Shown here piece by piece: positions 1-6,776 of a DNA stretch of 8,158 bases. The stretch spans positions 1 to 8,158 of the forward strand of contig DVLR01000172.1 in assembly GCA_018715425.1 (NCBI GenBank). Reading direction: 5' to 3'. A model generated the notes under the pieces. The model saw only the letters and a list, made by a program, of their open reading frames with translations, searched no databases and was not told where the DNA came from. Origin of the DNA: Candidatus Merdenecus merdavium (GTDB lineage Bacteria > Bacillota > Clostridia > Lachnospirales > Lachnospiraceae). Made by a program: the position numbers and the translations under genes. Each line of letters begins with the position of its first letter. The first letter of the stretch is position 1.

Positions 1-11
1 TTATAGTTCAT

Positions 12-905
12 TCACTCTATTAAAATATTTAAATACGAATCCAAACGAGCATTTATATATCCTGCAAATAAATTCTCCATGGCTGATAAATTATGCTTTA
101 CATGATATTCATCAAATGCATTATAATATGCAATCCTATCTGTAAATTTTATATCCATGGGTGGATACCCCTCCTTCATCAATTCTAAGTTTACTAATAG
201 TCTACCAGTACGTCCGTTACCATCAATAAAAGGATATATACTTTCAAATTCTATATGAAATTTAGCAAGTTTTGTAACAATGTGTTCCGTACTATTTTTT
301 AAATTCAATAAAAGCTGTTCCATTTTAGGCTGGATCAAATATGGCTGTACTGGTTCGTGTTGTGCGCCCATAATTCTAACTGGAATTCTACGATAAACGC
401 CTCTATCATCTTTTTTATCAATTAAAACAAGATAGTGTATTTGCTTGATTACATTTTCGCTTATTGGCACACTATCCTTTACAAGCTGACTAACATATTC
501 AAATGCTTCCTTATGACCGACGGCTTCCATATGATCTTTTAAAGGCTTTTGGTCAATTGTTAATCCTCTTAAAACTAAATCTGTTTCTCTTAATGTAAGA
601 GTATTGCCTTCAATGGCATTAGAATTGTATGTGTATTCAACTATAAATTCCTCATTTAATCTCTCAAGTTCACCTTCAGTTAAAGGCCTTCTACTATCTA
701 ATTCTATTTTCTTTTGGTCAATTTGAGATAGGATACTTTGTGTTGTTTTAAATCGTCCATCCTTAGGTTTTACCGCATCTATTGGTATTTTCCATCCACG
801 ACCCTCCTGGTATGCTCCTGGAATTTTACCTTCTGCGCATAAACTCCTTATTCTTCTATCAGAAATACCCCATTTTTGGGCAGTTTGTTTCACTGTCATA
901 AACAT
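12..905 (-). CDS. Fic-domain protein with N-terminal HTH-like domain, catalytic His replaced by Tyr
   Basis: A 297-residue protein. Residues about 3-50 look like an excisionase/MerR-type winged helix (ISDRRIRSLCAEGKIPGA, then a Gly-Trp-x-Ile-Pro turn), a DNA-binding fold. Residues about 70-290 form a Fic domain. S95-N-A-I-E99-G100 matches the class II inhibitory motif (S/T)xxxE(G/N), whose Glu blocks ATP binding. The flap lies around residues 178-195 and the core motif at 224-235 reads YPFIDGNGRTGR. Fic enzymes normally AMPylate a target hydroxyl using the His of HPFx(D/E)GN; here that position is Tyr224 (codon at 234-236, one base from CAT), so ordinary AMPylation is doubtful. The GNGRTGR anion/ATP-binding part is intact. 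The start at 905 is chosen because AGGAGT sits 8 nt upstream; a second Met at residue 3 is possible. No partner antitoxin gene is visible. The domain assignment is firm; target and activity are unknown. Confidence 0.9.
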   Translation of the reverse strand: MFMTVKQTAQKWGISDRRIRSLCAEGKIPGAYQEGRGWKIPIDAVKPKDGRFKTTQSILSQIDQKKIELDSRRPLTEGELERLNEEFIVEYTYNSNAIEGNTLTLRETDLVLRGLTIDQKPLKDHMEAVGHKEAFEYVSQLVKDSVPISENVIKQIHYLVLIDKKDDRGVYRRIPVRIMGAQHEPVQPYLIQPKMEQLLLNLKNSTEHIVTKLAKFHIEFESIYPFIDGNGRTGRLLVNLELMKEGYPPMDIKFTDRIAYYNAFDEYHVKHNLSAMENLFAGYINARLDSYLNILIE

Positions 906-913
906 ATATTATC

Positions 914-919
914 ACTCCT
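914..919 (-). promoter_or_regulatory. Ribosome binding site of the fic gene
   Basis: AGGAGT read on the minus strand lies 8 nt before the ATG at 905 and 14 nt before the next in-frame ATG (residue 3). The spacing favours the upstream start. Confidence 0.7.
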
Positions 920-931
920 ATCTATTATGAT

Positions 932-960
932 AGTATAACCAATTAACGGAACAATATCAA
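932..960 (-). promoter_or_regulatory. Sigma-A-type promoter of the fic gene
   Basis: On the minus strand a -35 TTGATA (955-960) and a -10 TATACT (932-937) are separated by exactly 17 bp. Both boxes are close to consensus. The predicted start site is near 925, giving a very short leader before the ribosome binding site at 914-919. One copy of a repeated element (941-955) fills most of the spacer, which suggests repression by promoter occlusion. Confidence 0.7.
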
Positions 961-997
961 TATAACGGTATAATGTTTCGCCTTTTAGCGGAATAAT
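941..997 (-). repeat. Three direct repeats in the fic promoter, candidate operator
   Basis: Three 15-bp copies in the same orientation occur at 983-997 (ATTATTCCGCTAAAA), 960-974 (ATTATACCGTTATAT) and 941-955 (ATTGTTCCGTTAATT), read on the minus strand, with consensus ATTRTWCCGYTAWWW. Centres are 23 and 19 bp apart, near two helical turns. The copy nearest the gene sits between -35 and -10 and the second abuts the -35 box. CCG islands stand out in an otherwise AT-rich stretch. The Fic protein has its own HTH-like domain, so autoregulation is the simplest inference; it is not proven by sequence. Confidence 0.55.
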
Positions 998-1020
998 AAT
1001 GATCTGGAACTCGAATTTCT

Positions 1021-1167
1021 ATAGAAAAACAAGATCATTTCCTTTTATAAAATATTTCTATTTGATTTAGATGTATATGATGCTTGATTTAAATCAAATT
1101 CTTTGTAACTACTAGGGCAAGCAGTGAATTTTAACCCCTTAGACTATGCCCATTCCAGGCACACCAC
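1021..1167. other. Intergenic stretch between fic promoter and operon terminator, no gene recognised
   Basis: No convincing reading frame was found on either strand. It holds a perfect 14-bp palindrome (1084-1097), a 9-base element TAACTACTA (1106-1114) that is complementary to the left arm of the terminator stem at 1175-1183, and a short inverted pair GGGCA (1115-1119) / TGCCC (1147-1151). The part at about 1106-1160 is richer in GC than its surroundings and may be the remnant of something lost, but I do not recognise it. Confidence 0.4.
1084..1097. repeat. Perfect 14-bp palindrome
   Basis: TTGATTTAAATCAA reads identically on both strands. A partial copy, TTTGATTTA, lies just upstream near 1062. 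It could be an operator or chance in AT-rich DNA; no adjacent promoter explains it. Confidence 0.35.
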
Positions 1168-1213
1168 AAAAAAATAGTAGTTAATCTCTAATTCTTTTAA
1201 CTACTATTTTTTT
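1168..1213 (-). terminator. Rho-independent terminator of the galactan operon, probably bidirectional
   Basis: Arms of 17 nt at 1168-1184 and 1197-1213 are perfectly complementary around a 12-nt loop. The outer ends are runs of seven A and seven T, so both strands read as a hairpin followed by U residues. It starts 15 nt beyond the GH53 stop codon and closes the minus-strand operon. The inner stem (TAGTAGTTAA) is AT-rich, so stability comes from length rather than GC content. It would also stop any plus-strand transcription running toward the operon. Confidence 0.85.
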
Positions 1214-1228
1214 GAATTGATTACTTTA

Positions 1229-2749
1229 TTATTCTGTGACCAAAAAATACCACTTAAAGTTATCACTTTCGTCAAAAGAATCTTGTACACACAAAGCTCC
1301 GTCTTCTTCTGAGGCATTGCTAATTCCTAGGTAGAGACCACTCCACCTATTTTTTATCAGATATTTTCCATCATCTGTCGCTGTAATTTCCCACATCTGA
1401 TTCCAGCCTTCATTATATTCATGCTGAAGACATTGTGTTCCTCTTTCAGTCGAAAATCCTCTTATATCCAAAACCTTTCCGCTGTTCTTATTTTTTATGA
1501 CATAATAATTATCATCAACTTTTTCAAAATACCATTTTTGACTATCCCACTTTCCATAGGAATATTGCTCTATAGAGGCATTATTTTCCTTTGAACCACC
1601 ATTCACATTTAGTGCTTTTTCTGTTTTGAAATTCTGAATTTCAAAACTACACTCATCACTAAGAAACTCTGGTTCTTCTTTAAAAGCATCTAAAGCGGAT
1701 GTAAAGCGCAGTACATTATCTGATATAAATTCTGATGCACCCAATGGATATTCATCTGGTAAAATTGCCGAGTTAGCTTCAGGTTCCCAGTAGAAAACGC
1801 CTATAGCTTTATCATTAGCTACCGTTTTCAATGCATTTAGCTCCTGTCTTAATAAAGTATATGTTCCACTTGGATTTGTTTCATAATCTCCTGTTTCGCA
1901 AATCATAACTTCTTTTCCATATTTTGTTGCCATTTGATTAAGATTATATGTCATATTTTCAATTTCATTTGCACCCATCCAGTATGGATAATATGACATT
2001 CCTATAACATCTGTTTTTCCACCACATTCTGTCAAAAAATTACTAAAGAACCATTCAAAATGTTCAATTCCACCACCATGCGTCAAATGAGTTACAACTT
2101 TAGATGACGGACTTACTGCTTTGATTGCATCATATCCACTGTTGAGATATTTCGTTAACTGCTCAAAACCATTTACAGTCTCCCCTGTTGGAAATAATAA
2201 ACCATGGCTTACTTCATTCCCCACCTGTACCCATTCTGGATATATTCCTTCAGTCTTCAGTCTCTTCATAATATATTCAGTGTAATCATAAACATATTTT
2301 TCAAGCTCTACTTCAGTAGCTGCCCCCCATTGATCTGGAACATCCTGTATAGATGGATCTGCAAAATGATCACTGTAATGAAACACGAGTAATATCTTCA
2401 TATCCAACTCTTTGGCCCTTTTTGCTGTATATATTAGTCCGTCTGTATTTGCATATCCTAACTTACAAACCGTTCCATCTGGCTTTGTCCACGTAAAATC
2501 TTCTGGTGGATTGACAAACACACGTAATCTTACAGCCGTTATTCCCTTTTCTTTAAGTAGAAGCAAAGCGTCCTCTTGCTTTCCCTTATCATCTACCCAG
2601 GAAATTCCCTCATCCTCTAGCTGACTCAACCATCCTATGTCCGCTCCTCTGATTAATTCCTCGCTTGCTGAAACATTTATTTTATTAAAAGAGAGTATCG
2701 ACATTAGCCCAAATAGACACGGAATTAAATATTTTTTGATCTTTTTCAT
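1229..2749 (-). CDS. Secreted GH53 endo-beta-1,4-galactanase with C-terminal ricin-type lectin domain
   Basis: 506 residues. Residues 1-28 are a Sec signal peptide (MKKIKKY, hydrophobic core, cleavage after VSA28), with no sorting motif or lipobox, so the enzyme should be released. Residues about 32-350 are a GH53 barrel: GADIGWLSQLE near the start, RLRVFVNPP at 74-82, the acid/base in QVGNE (E179), the nucleophile in CETGD (E285), and FYWEPEA at 319-325. GH53 enzymes cut beta-1,4-galactan, the side chains of pectic rhamnogalacturonan I or arabinogalactan I. Residues about 366-505 form a three-repeat beta-trefoil (RICIN/CBM13 type): QKW at 404-406, QMW at 451-453, and FKW at 498-500 where the first Gln is lost. 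It is the last gene of the operon, 14 nt after the GH2 stop, with its own GGAGG site. The GH53 call is firm; the lectin specificity is unknown. Confidence 0.93.
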   Translation of the reverse strand: MKKIKKYLIPCLFGLMSILSFNKINVSASEELIRGADIGWLSQLEDEGISWVDDKGKQEDALLLLKEKGITAVRLRVFVNPPEDFTWTKPDGTVCKLGYANTDGLIYTAKRAKELDMKILLVFHYSDHFADPSIQDVPDQWGAATEVELEKYVYDYTEYIMKRLKTEGIYPEWVQVGNEVSHGLLFPTGETVNGFEQLTKYLNSGYDAIKAVSPSSKVVTHLTHGGGIEHFEWFFSNFLTECGGKTDVIGMSYYPYWMGANEIENMTYNLNQMATKYGKEVMICETGDYETNPSGTYTLLRQELNALKTVANDKAIGVFYWEPEANSAILPDEYPLGASEFISDNVLRFTSALDAFKEEPEFLSDECSFEIQNFKTEKALNVNGGSKENNASIEQYSYGKWDSQKWYFEKVDDNYYVIKNKNSGKVLDIRGFSTERGTQCLQHEYNEGWNQMWEITATDDGKYLIKNRWSGLYLGISNASEEDGALCVQDSFDESDNFKWYFLVTE

Positions 2750-2756
2750 ACGCTAT

Positions 2757-2761
2757 CCTCC
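2757..2761 (-). promoter_or_regulatory. Ribosome binding site of the GH53 gene in the 14-nt gap
   Basis: GGAGG lies 7 nt before the ATG at 2749 and 2 nt after the GH2 stop codon (2764-2766). A strong site in so tight a gap fixes the start and fits continuous translation along the operon mRNA. Confidence 0.75.
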
Positions 2762-2763
2762 AT

Positions 2764-5247
2764 CTAATCCTTAGTAACAGAAATTTCCAAGGACTTGCTT
2801 TCACATTTCTCAGCCTCTATCGTCACTTTTATAATTCCCTCTTCCATCCCTGATCGCACAACTGCCATTGCATATCCATCAAAGGTTTCGCACTCTGCCT
2901 CATCATATCTGTCCAACGAAGAAGGATTTGCACTTCCAAGTGCCTCCAATTTTCCTTTACCTTCCACACCCACGCGAATTTTCTTTTTCTCCCACAGGTT
3001 TTCCCTACCGTCCCTATCTGCAAGCCAGATTTTCAAAAACGCTAGATCTTCTCCTGTTGCCTCCAATTCTTTTTGATCAAGATCTACATGGATCTGTGTC
3101 ACATCAGTGGCTGTTATCAGACTCTTTCTCTCCGCACTTTCTCCATTCCGATAGTTTATTGCCTCAAGATTCCCTGCAGCATATGGTACTTCATACACCG
3201 CTGTAAATCCATGGGTTTTTCCCACAGGTTTTCTTCCTACAGATTTGCCATTCAAAAGCAGCTCTACTTCATCTGCATCAGAATATATCTCTACTAATGA
3301 AGATACTCCTTCGTATCCTGGCCAAGTCCAGCTCGCTATGACGTCTTTATACATCCAAGGGGTCTTTGAAGAAACCTGACCGTGCCGATTGAGCCGTTCC
3401 ACTGCTATATACGGAGTTTTCCTAAGTCCATATACGATCTCCCGAAGATAGCTAAGAGGACGGCGATAACCTACAAGGTCAATATCACCGATATATGCCA
3501 CCCTTTCTGGATAAATACTAGAAAAATTCTCTTTATTGTCATAATGAAATATTCCGCATCCAGCTTCCCCAAGATAATCATATCCCGTCCATGTGAAGTC
3601 TCCTAATACATGATCATTTTCTTCCACAATCCTCCATAAGCGAACAATATCGGCTGGAAACGTTTCCGTTCCCACAACTGGCTTATGGGGATGAAGTTCT
3701 TTCTCAAGTTCATGACGTGCTGTCAAATAATTTAGTCCGATCACATCACAGGATGCGGAACACCCTTCAAGAGCTTCTGTCATCAATGGGTGTACAGCAA
3801 AAATATCTCCTTTTTCTCCTTCCATAAAACTCATGAAACTATTCATGGCATTGCTACCTTCTCCACTCCCCTCTCTATTTTCATCAGATCTCTCTGAAGC
3901 GAGACTTAAAGATACATCACTCATAATCTGGTGCATCCGATGCCCAGCCGCCATCAGACCGTTCAATCCATTTGTCGTATAACGAGTGGAATCAAGTGTT
4001 CGAAACCTATTGCACAGTCTTCGATTCCAGACAGCTCCTGCATCATTTCCCACTTCCTGGATTTCATTCCCTACAGAATAAAGGATTACAGATGGATGAT
4101 TATAATCTTTTGCAACCATGGAATCAATTATTTCTTCCCAGCATTGGGCAAAATCTGATGCAAAATCACCCTGATTTTTATGAATCGTCCACATATCACT
4201 CAGCTCATCCATTACAAGCATCCCCATCCTGTCACACGCATCCAGCATTGCTTTACTAAGAGGCTGATGAGCACTCCGAATGCTGTTAAAACCTGCTTCA
4301 CTAAGCTGACGGCATCTACGTTCCTCTGCCTTTTCAAATGTTGCCGCTCCAAGGATTCCGTTATCGTGGTGAAGACAGGTTCCCCTGAGTTTTACTGGCT
4401 TTCCGTTAATGCGTACGCCGTGCTTTGCATCTATAGTGAGCGTTCTAATTCCAAAGGTTTCTTCTGTCTTATCAATGATCTGACCTTCTTTTTCTACGAT
4501 TACTTCACATTTATACAGTTCTGGCGATTCACAACTCCACATCTCAGGATATTCTATACAAAAGCAGCTGACCACCGTTTCCTCTGTTCCAGAAAGAATA
4601 ACAAGCTTCTGTCTTTCCTCACAAATACACCTTTCATCTTTTAATATCTTTACTATGATATCTACTTTTTCTTTTGCTGGAGAAACACTTCGAAAAAGAG
4701 ACTTCACTTCTACTACAGCGGACCTTTGATCGGCTGTGACCGTGCGAACTTTCATGCCGTCAAGTTCCATATGTATCTGGTCGCCTGTAATCAACTTCAC
4801 ATTCCGGTATATACCACTTCCTGTATACCATCTGCTGTTGGGCATATTGGTATTATCTGCTATAACCTTGATTACATTTTCTGTTCCATATTTGATCCAA
4901 TCATTTAGTCTCACATAAAAGTTAGAATAGCCGTGCAAGTTTCTTTTTAAAAACGCTCCATTCAAATAAAGCTCCGCCTTCTGATAAATGCCTTCAAATT
5001 CTAGATAAAGTTCTTTTCCTCTCAGTTTTTCCTCCACTAAAAATCGTTTCTGATAGATATATCTTCCTCCCGGATAAAAACCTGTTTGAGCACCATTTGG
5101 AGTATCGGGCTTTCGCTCTTCATAGATCATCGCATCATACGGAAGATGCACAGTCTTTTCTTCTACGTTTCCCATAAAAGCGGCTGTTGCCATATTACCT
5201 GTGTCTTTTACAACACTCCAGTTATCATTAAAATTTTGTCTTATCAT
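2764..5247 (-). CDS. Cytoplasmic GH2 beta-galactosidase
   Basis: 827 residues with no signal peptide. Domain order follows GH2: sugar-binding jelly roll (about 1-155, with NSRWYTGSGIYRNV at 137-150), Ig-like domain (about 160-270), TIM barrel (about 275-610), then two C-terminal beta domains (about 625-700 and 715-825) typical of the longer DUF4982-containing forms. The catalytic acid/base is E395 in SVGNE and the nucleophile is E528 in VGTETF. RGTCLHHDNG (288-297) and GDIDLVGYRRP (587-597) are family signatures. It should remove terminal beta-galactose from oligosaccharides brought in by the adjacent symporter. Some GH2 relatives are beta-glucuronidases or act on other sugars, so the substrate rests mainly on the GH53 neighbour. 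The start is set by AGGAG upstream; the ATG overlaps the symporter stop as ATGA, implying translational coupling. Confidence 0.88.
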   Translation of the reverse strand: MIRQNFNDNWSVVKDTGNMATAAFMGNVEEKTVHLPYDAMIYEERKPDTPNGAQTGFYPGGRYIYQKRFLVEEKLRGKELYLEFEGIYQKAELYLNGAFLKRNLHGYSNFYVRLNDWIKYGTENVIKVIADNTNMPNSRWYTGSGIYRNVKLITGDQIHMELDGMKVRTVTADQRSAVVEVKSLFRSVSPAKEKVDIIVKILKDERCICEERQKLVILSGTEETVVSCFCIEYPEMWSCESPELYKCEVIVEKEGQIIDKTEETFGIRTLTIDAKHGVRINGKPVKLRGTCLHHDNGILGAATFEKAEERRCRQLSEAGFNSIRSAHQPLSKAMLDACDRMGMLVMDELSDMWTIHKNQGDFASDFAQCWEEIIDSMVAKDYNHPSVILYSVGNEIQEVGNDAGAVWNRRLCNRFRTLDSTRYTTNGLNGLMAAGHRMHQIMSDVSLSLASERSDENREGSGEGSNAMNSFMSFMEGEKGDIFAVHPLMTEALEGCSASCDVIGLNYLTARHELEKELHPHKPVVGTETFPADIVRLWRIVEENDHVLGDFTWTGYDYLGEAGCGIFHYDNKENFSSIYPERVAYIGDIDLVGYRRPLSYLREIVYGLRKTPYIAVERLNRHGQVSSKTPWMYKDVIASWTWPGYEGVSSLVEIYSDADEVELLLNGKSVGRKPVGKTHGFTAVYEVPYAAGNLEAINYRNGESAERKSLITATDVTQIHVDLDQKELEATGEDLAFLKIWLADRDGRENLWEKKKIRVGVEGKGKLEALGSANPSSLDRYDEAECETFDGYAMAVVRSGMEEGIIKVTIEAEKCESKSLEISVTKD

Positions 5248-6620
5248 GCGCTCTCTCCTTCTGCATGTTCTAAATCCCAGTCACGATTTTCCTTCTCTAC
5301 ATTTAACTTCCATACGAGGAACAGAGAGATGGATCCAAAGATAATTGGGCTAACTGCATAAAGTGCAAAGATCGTATTGACCACTCCCGCTGCTTGCACA
5401 GTAGCCGTTCCATCAAATCCTCCTGCTGCCAGTAGCAGACCAAGTAATGCGCTACCGAGCCCACTTCCTACTTTTACACCTACAGAAGAACAGCTGAAGA
5501 TCACACCATCAATCCTTTTCTTCTGTGTTCTCCATGTATAATCACTTGTCTCTGCAACAAATGCATTCAACGTTCCAGTCAATGGCCCTCCAGCCATGTT
5601 TCGGAAAAAAGCAAACACTAGCATAAGAATCAGATTTTTATTTAATGCTGCAATAATAAATCCCACACCCATGATCAAAGAGATTACTCTACTGATTAAA
5701 TTCATTTTTCGCATACTTCCACACTTTTTTACTAATACTGGCGTCAGGGAAAGTATAATCATAACTGGGATCAGGCTGACCAGTGAAAACGTTCCAAGAA
5801 GAGAAGCATCTCCCATATAGTATGTCATGAAGTAAATTCCAACTCCCTGTGTAATTCCACTATAAATATAGTTTACAAGATATACTCCGAGAATAATAAA
5901 AAAATACTTATTTTTTTTGAGAAGTTGAAAGGACTCCATTAACCCAATTCTCTCCGTTTCTTTCACTTCCGTAGTATCCCCCTGTCTTTCTTCATCTGGA
6001 ACTTCTCTGACCATGAGAACACTAAAGGTATTTACAACAAGAGCAATTACTGCAAAGATCAGAGCAACCATTCTCCATCCTTTTGCTCCACCACCAAACC
6101 TGTCAACAAGTCCCATTGCTGTATAAGAAATAACCAATGTAGTGAGCGTTGCAAAGATAAAGCGAATGGATCCAAGTTGAACACGTTCCTGTGAATTCTT
6201 TGTAATCTTTGCCGCCAAGGCAGCGTAGGAAATGCTGTTTGCTGTATAGAAAATCGCATTATATGCCGTGTAGAAAACAAAGAAATAAACATACTGCATC
6301 GTTGTTCCAACATCTGGAATATAAAAACATAGGAATAACGTTAATGATACTCCTATCTGACCAAAGAGCATCCATGGTCTAGCTTTCCCCAATTTACTTT
6401 TTGTTCTATCCATGAGATTTCCAAAAATAATATCTGTAAATCCATCAAAAATCTTAGAAACCATCATTAAAACACCAATAATTGCTGTATTTAGCCCTAC
6501 CGTAGTGGATAGATACAACATAATGAAACTGGACATCAGGCAATATCCACAGTTTCCAGCAATATCGCCAGTTCCATATGCCATTTTTTGATACCATTTT
6601 AAGTATTTTTTCTCTTCCAT
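5244..6620 (-). CDS. GPH-family (MelB-like) sugar:cation symporter
   Basis: 458 residues, about 12 hydrophobic helices, an MFS-type transporter of the glycoside-pentoside-hexuronide family. The N-terminal signature is present: KMAYGTGDIAGN at 12-23, then DGFTDIIFGNLMDRT at 59-73 followed by GKARPW at 78-83. D59 and D63 align with the cation-binding aspartates of MelB. It carries no C-terminal IIA-like domain, unlike the larger LacS proteins, so phosphotransferase control through such a domain is not expected. It is the first operon gene; AGGAG lies 11 nt before the ATG, a rather long spacing. Its stop overlaps the GH2 start by 4 nt, and the GH2 ribosome binding site lies inside its last codons. 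In context it most likely imports short galacto-oligosaccharides from GH53 action; family members also carry xylosides, glucuronides or melibiose. Confidence 0.9.
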   Translation of the reverse strand: MEEKKYLKWYQKMAYGTGDIAGNCGYCLMSSFIMLYLSTTVGLNTAIIGVLMMVSKIFDGFTDIIFGNLMDRTKSKLGKARPWMLFGQIGVSLTLFLCFYIPDVGTTMQYVYFFVFYTAYNAIFYTANSISYAALAAKITKNSQERVQLGSIRFIFATLTTLVISYTAMGLVDRFGGGAKGWRMVALIFAVIALVVNTFSVLMVREVPDEERQGDTTEVKETERIGLMESFQLLKKNKYFFIILGVYLVNYIYSGITQGVGIYFMTYYMGDASLLGTFSLVSLIPVMIILSLTPVLVKKCGSMRKMNLISRVISLIMGVGFIIAALNKNLILMLVFAFFRNMAGGPLTGTLNAFVAETSDYTWRTQKKRIDGVIFSCSSVGVKVGSGLGSALLGLLLAAGGFDGTATVQAAGVVNTIFALYAVSPIIFGSISLFLVWKLNVEKENRDWDLEHAEGESA

Positions 6621-6635
6621 CTTTTCACTCTCTCC

Positions 6636-6664
6636 TTTACATTTTTGTTGATATTGTGTATAAT
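6636..6664 (+). promoter_or_regulatory. Sigma-A-type promoter of the AraC-family regulator gene
   Basis: TTTACA (6636-6641) and TATAAT (6659-6664) are separated by 17 bp. The predicted start is near 6671, leaving a leader of about 105 nt before the ATG at 6777. The promoter overlaps the leader of the opposing operon transcript. Confidence 0.6.
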
Positions 6665-6692
6665 TATCTTAATTTATTTAAATTATATCAAC
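6647..6692. repeat. Inverted repeat spanning both start sites
   Basis: GTTGATAT (6647-6654) and ATATCAAC (6685-6692) are perfect 8-bp inverted arms with their midpoint at 6669-6670. The left arm sits in the spacer of the regulator promoter and the right arm overlaps the -10 box of the operon promoter. A dimer bound here could affect both promoters; alternatively it is chance in AT-rich DNA. Confidence 0.35.
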
Positions 6693-6710
6693 TATTTATA
6701 CATTCAACAA
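6682..6710 (-). promoter_or_regulatory. Promoter of the galactan operon
   Basis: On the minus strand TTGTTG (6705-6710) and a perfect TATAAT (6682-6687) are 17 bp apart. The -35 matches consensus only in its TTG, as expected for an activator-dependent promoter. The predicted start is near 6675, giving a leader of about 55 nt before the symporter ATG. Confidence 0.6.
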
Positions 6711-6723
6711 TGTCGCGGCAATG
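6708..6723 (-). promoter_or_regulatory. Candidate AraC-family activator site overlapping the operon -35
   Basis: CATTG occurs twice in direct orientation on the minus strand (6719-6723 and 6708-6712), 11 bp apart or one helical turn, and the proximal copy overlaps the -35 box. AraC-family activators often bind direct repeats placed this way through their two HTH motifs. The intervening CCGCGA is GC-rich against its surroundings. This is inference from position and spacing only. Confidence 0.3.
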
Positions 6724-6776
6724 AGAAAGAATCATAAAATTGTATCATATTCGTGACAGATTAGGGGTCCATATAC

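Noticed and set aside
2868..3206. Plus-strand open frame of 112 codons
   Set aside because: It is a shadow of the GH2 C-terminal domains; composition (His, Pro, Leu, Phe rich) is that of reverse-complemented coding sequence.
4180..4644. Plus-strand open frame of 154 codons
   Set aside because: It is antisense to the GH2 barrel, which has intact catalytic motifs and family-wide similarity. The plus-strand product is rich in Phe/Ser/Thr with no domain, and no ribosome binding site supports it.
5244..5300. Possible IIA-type regulatory tail on the symporter, as in LacS
   Set aside because: The protein ends soon after the last membrane helix at residue 458, with only about 20 charged residues, too short for a IIA domain.
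6059..6313. Minus-strand open frame of 84 codons in another phase
   Set aside because: It lies wholly inside the GPH symporter, whose frame is continuous with correct family motifs and helices.
6711..6720. Near-palindrome TGTCGCGGCA as a CcpA/LacI-type operator
   Set aside because: It is only 10 bp and does not fit the 14-bp catabolite-response consensus with TG and CA at the ends. It is better explained as part of the CATTG repeat region.
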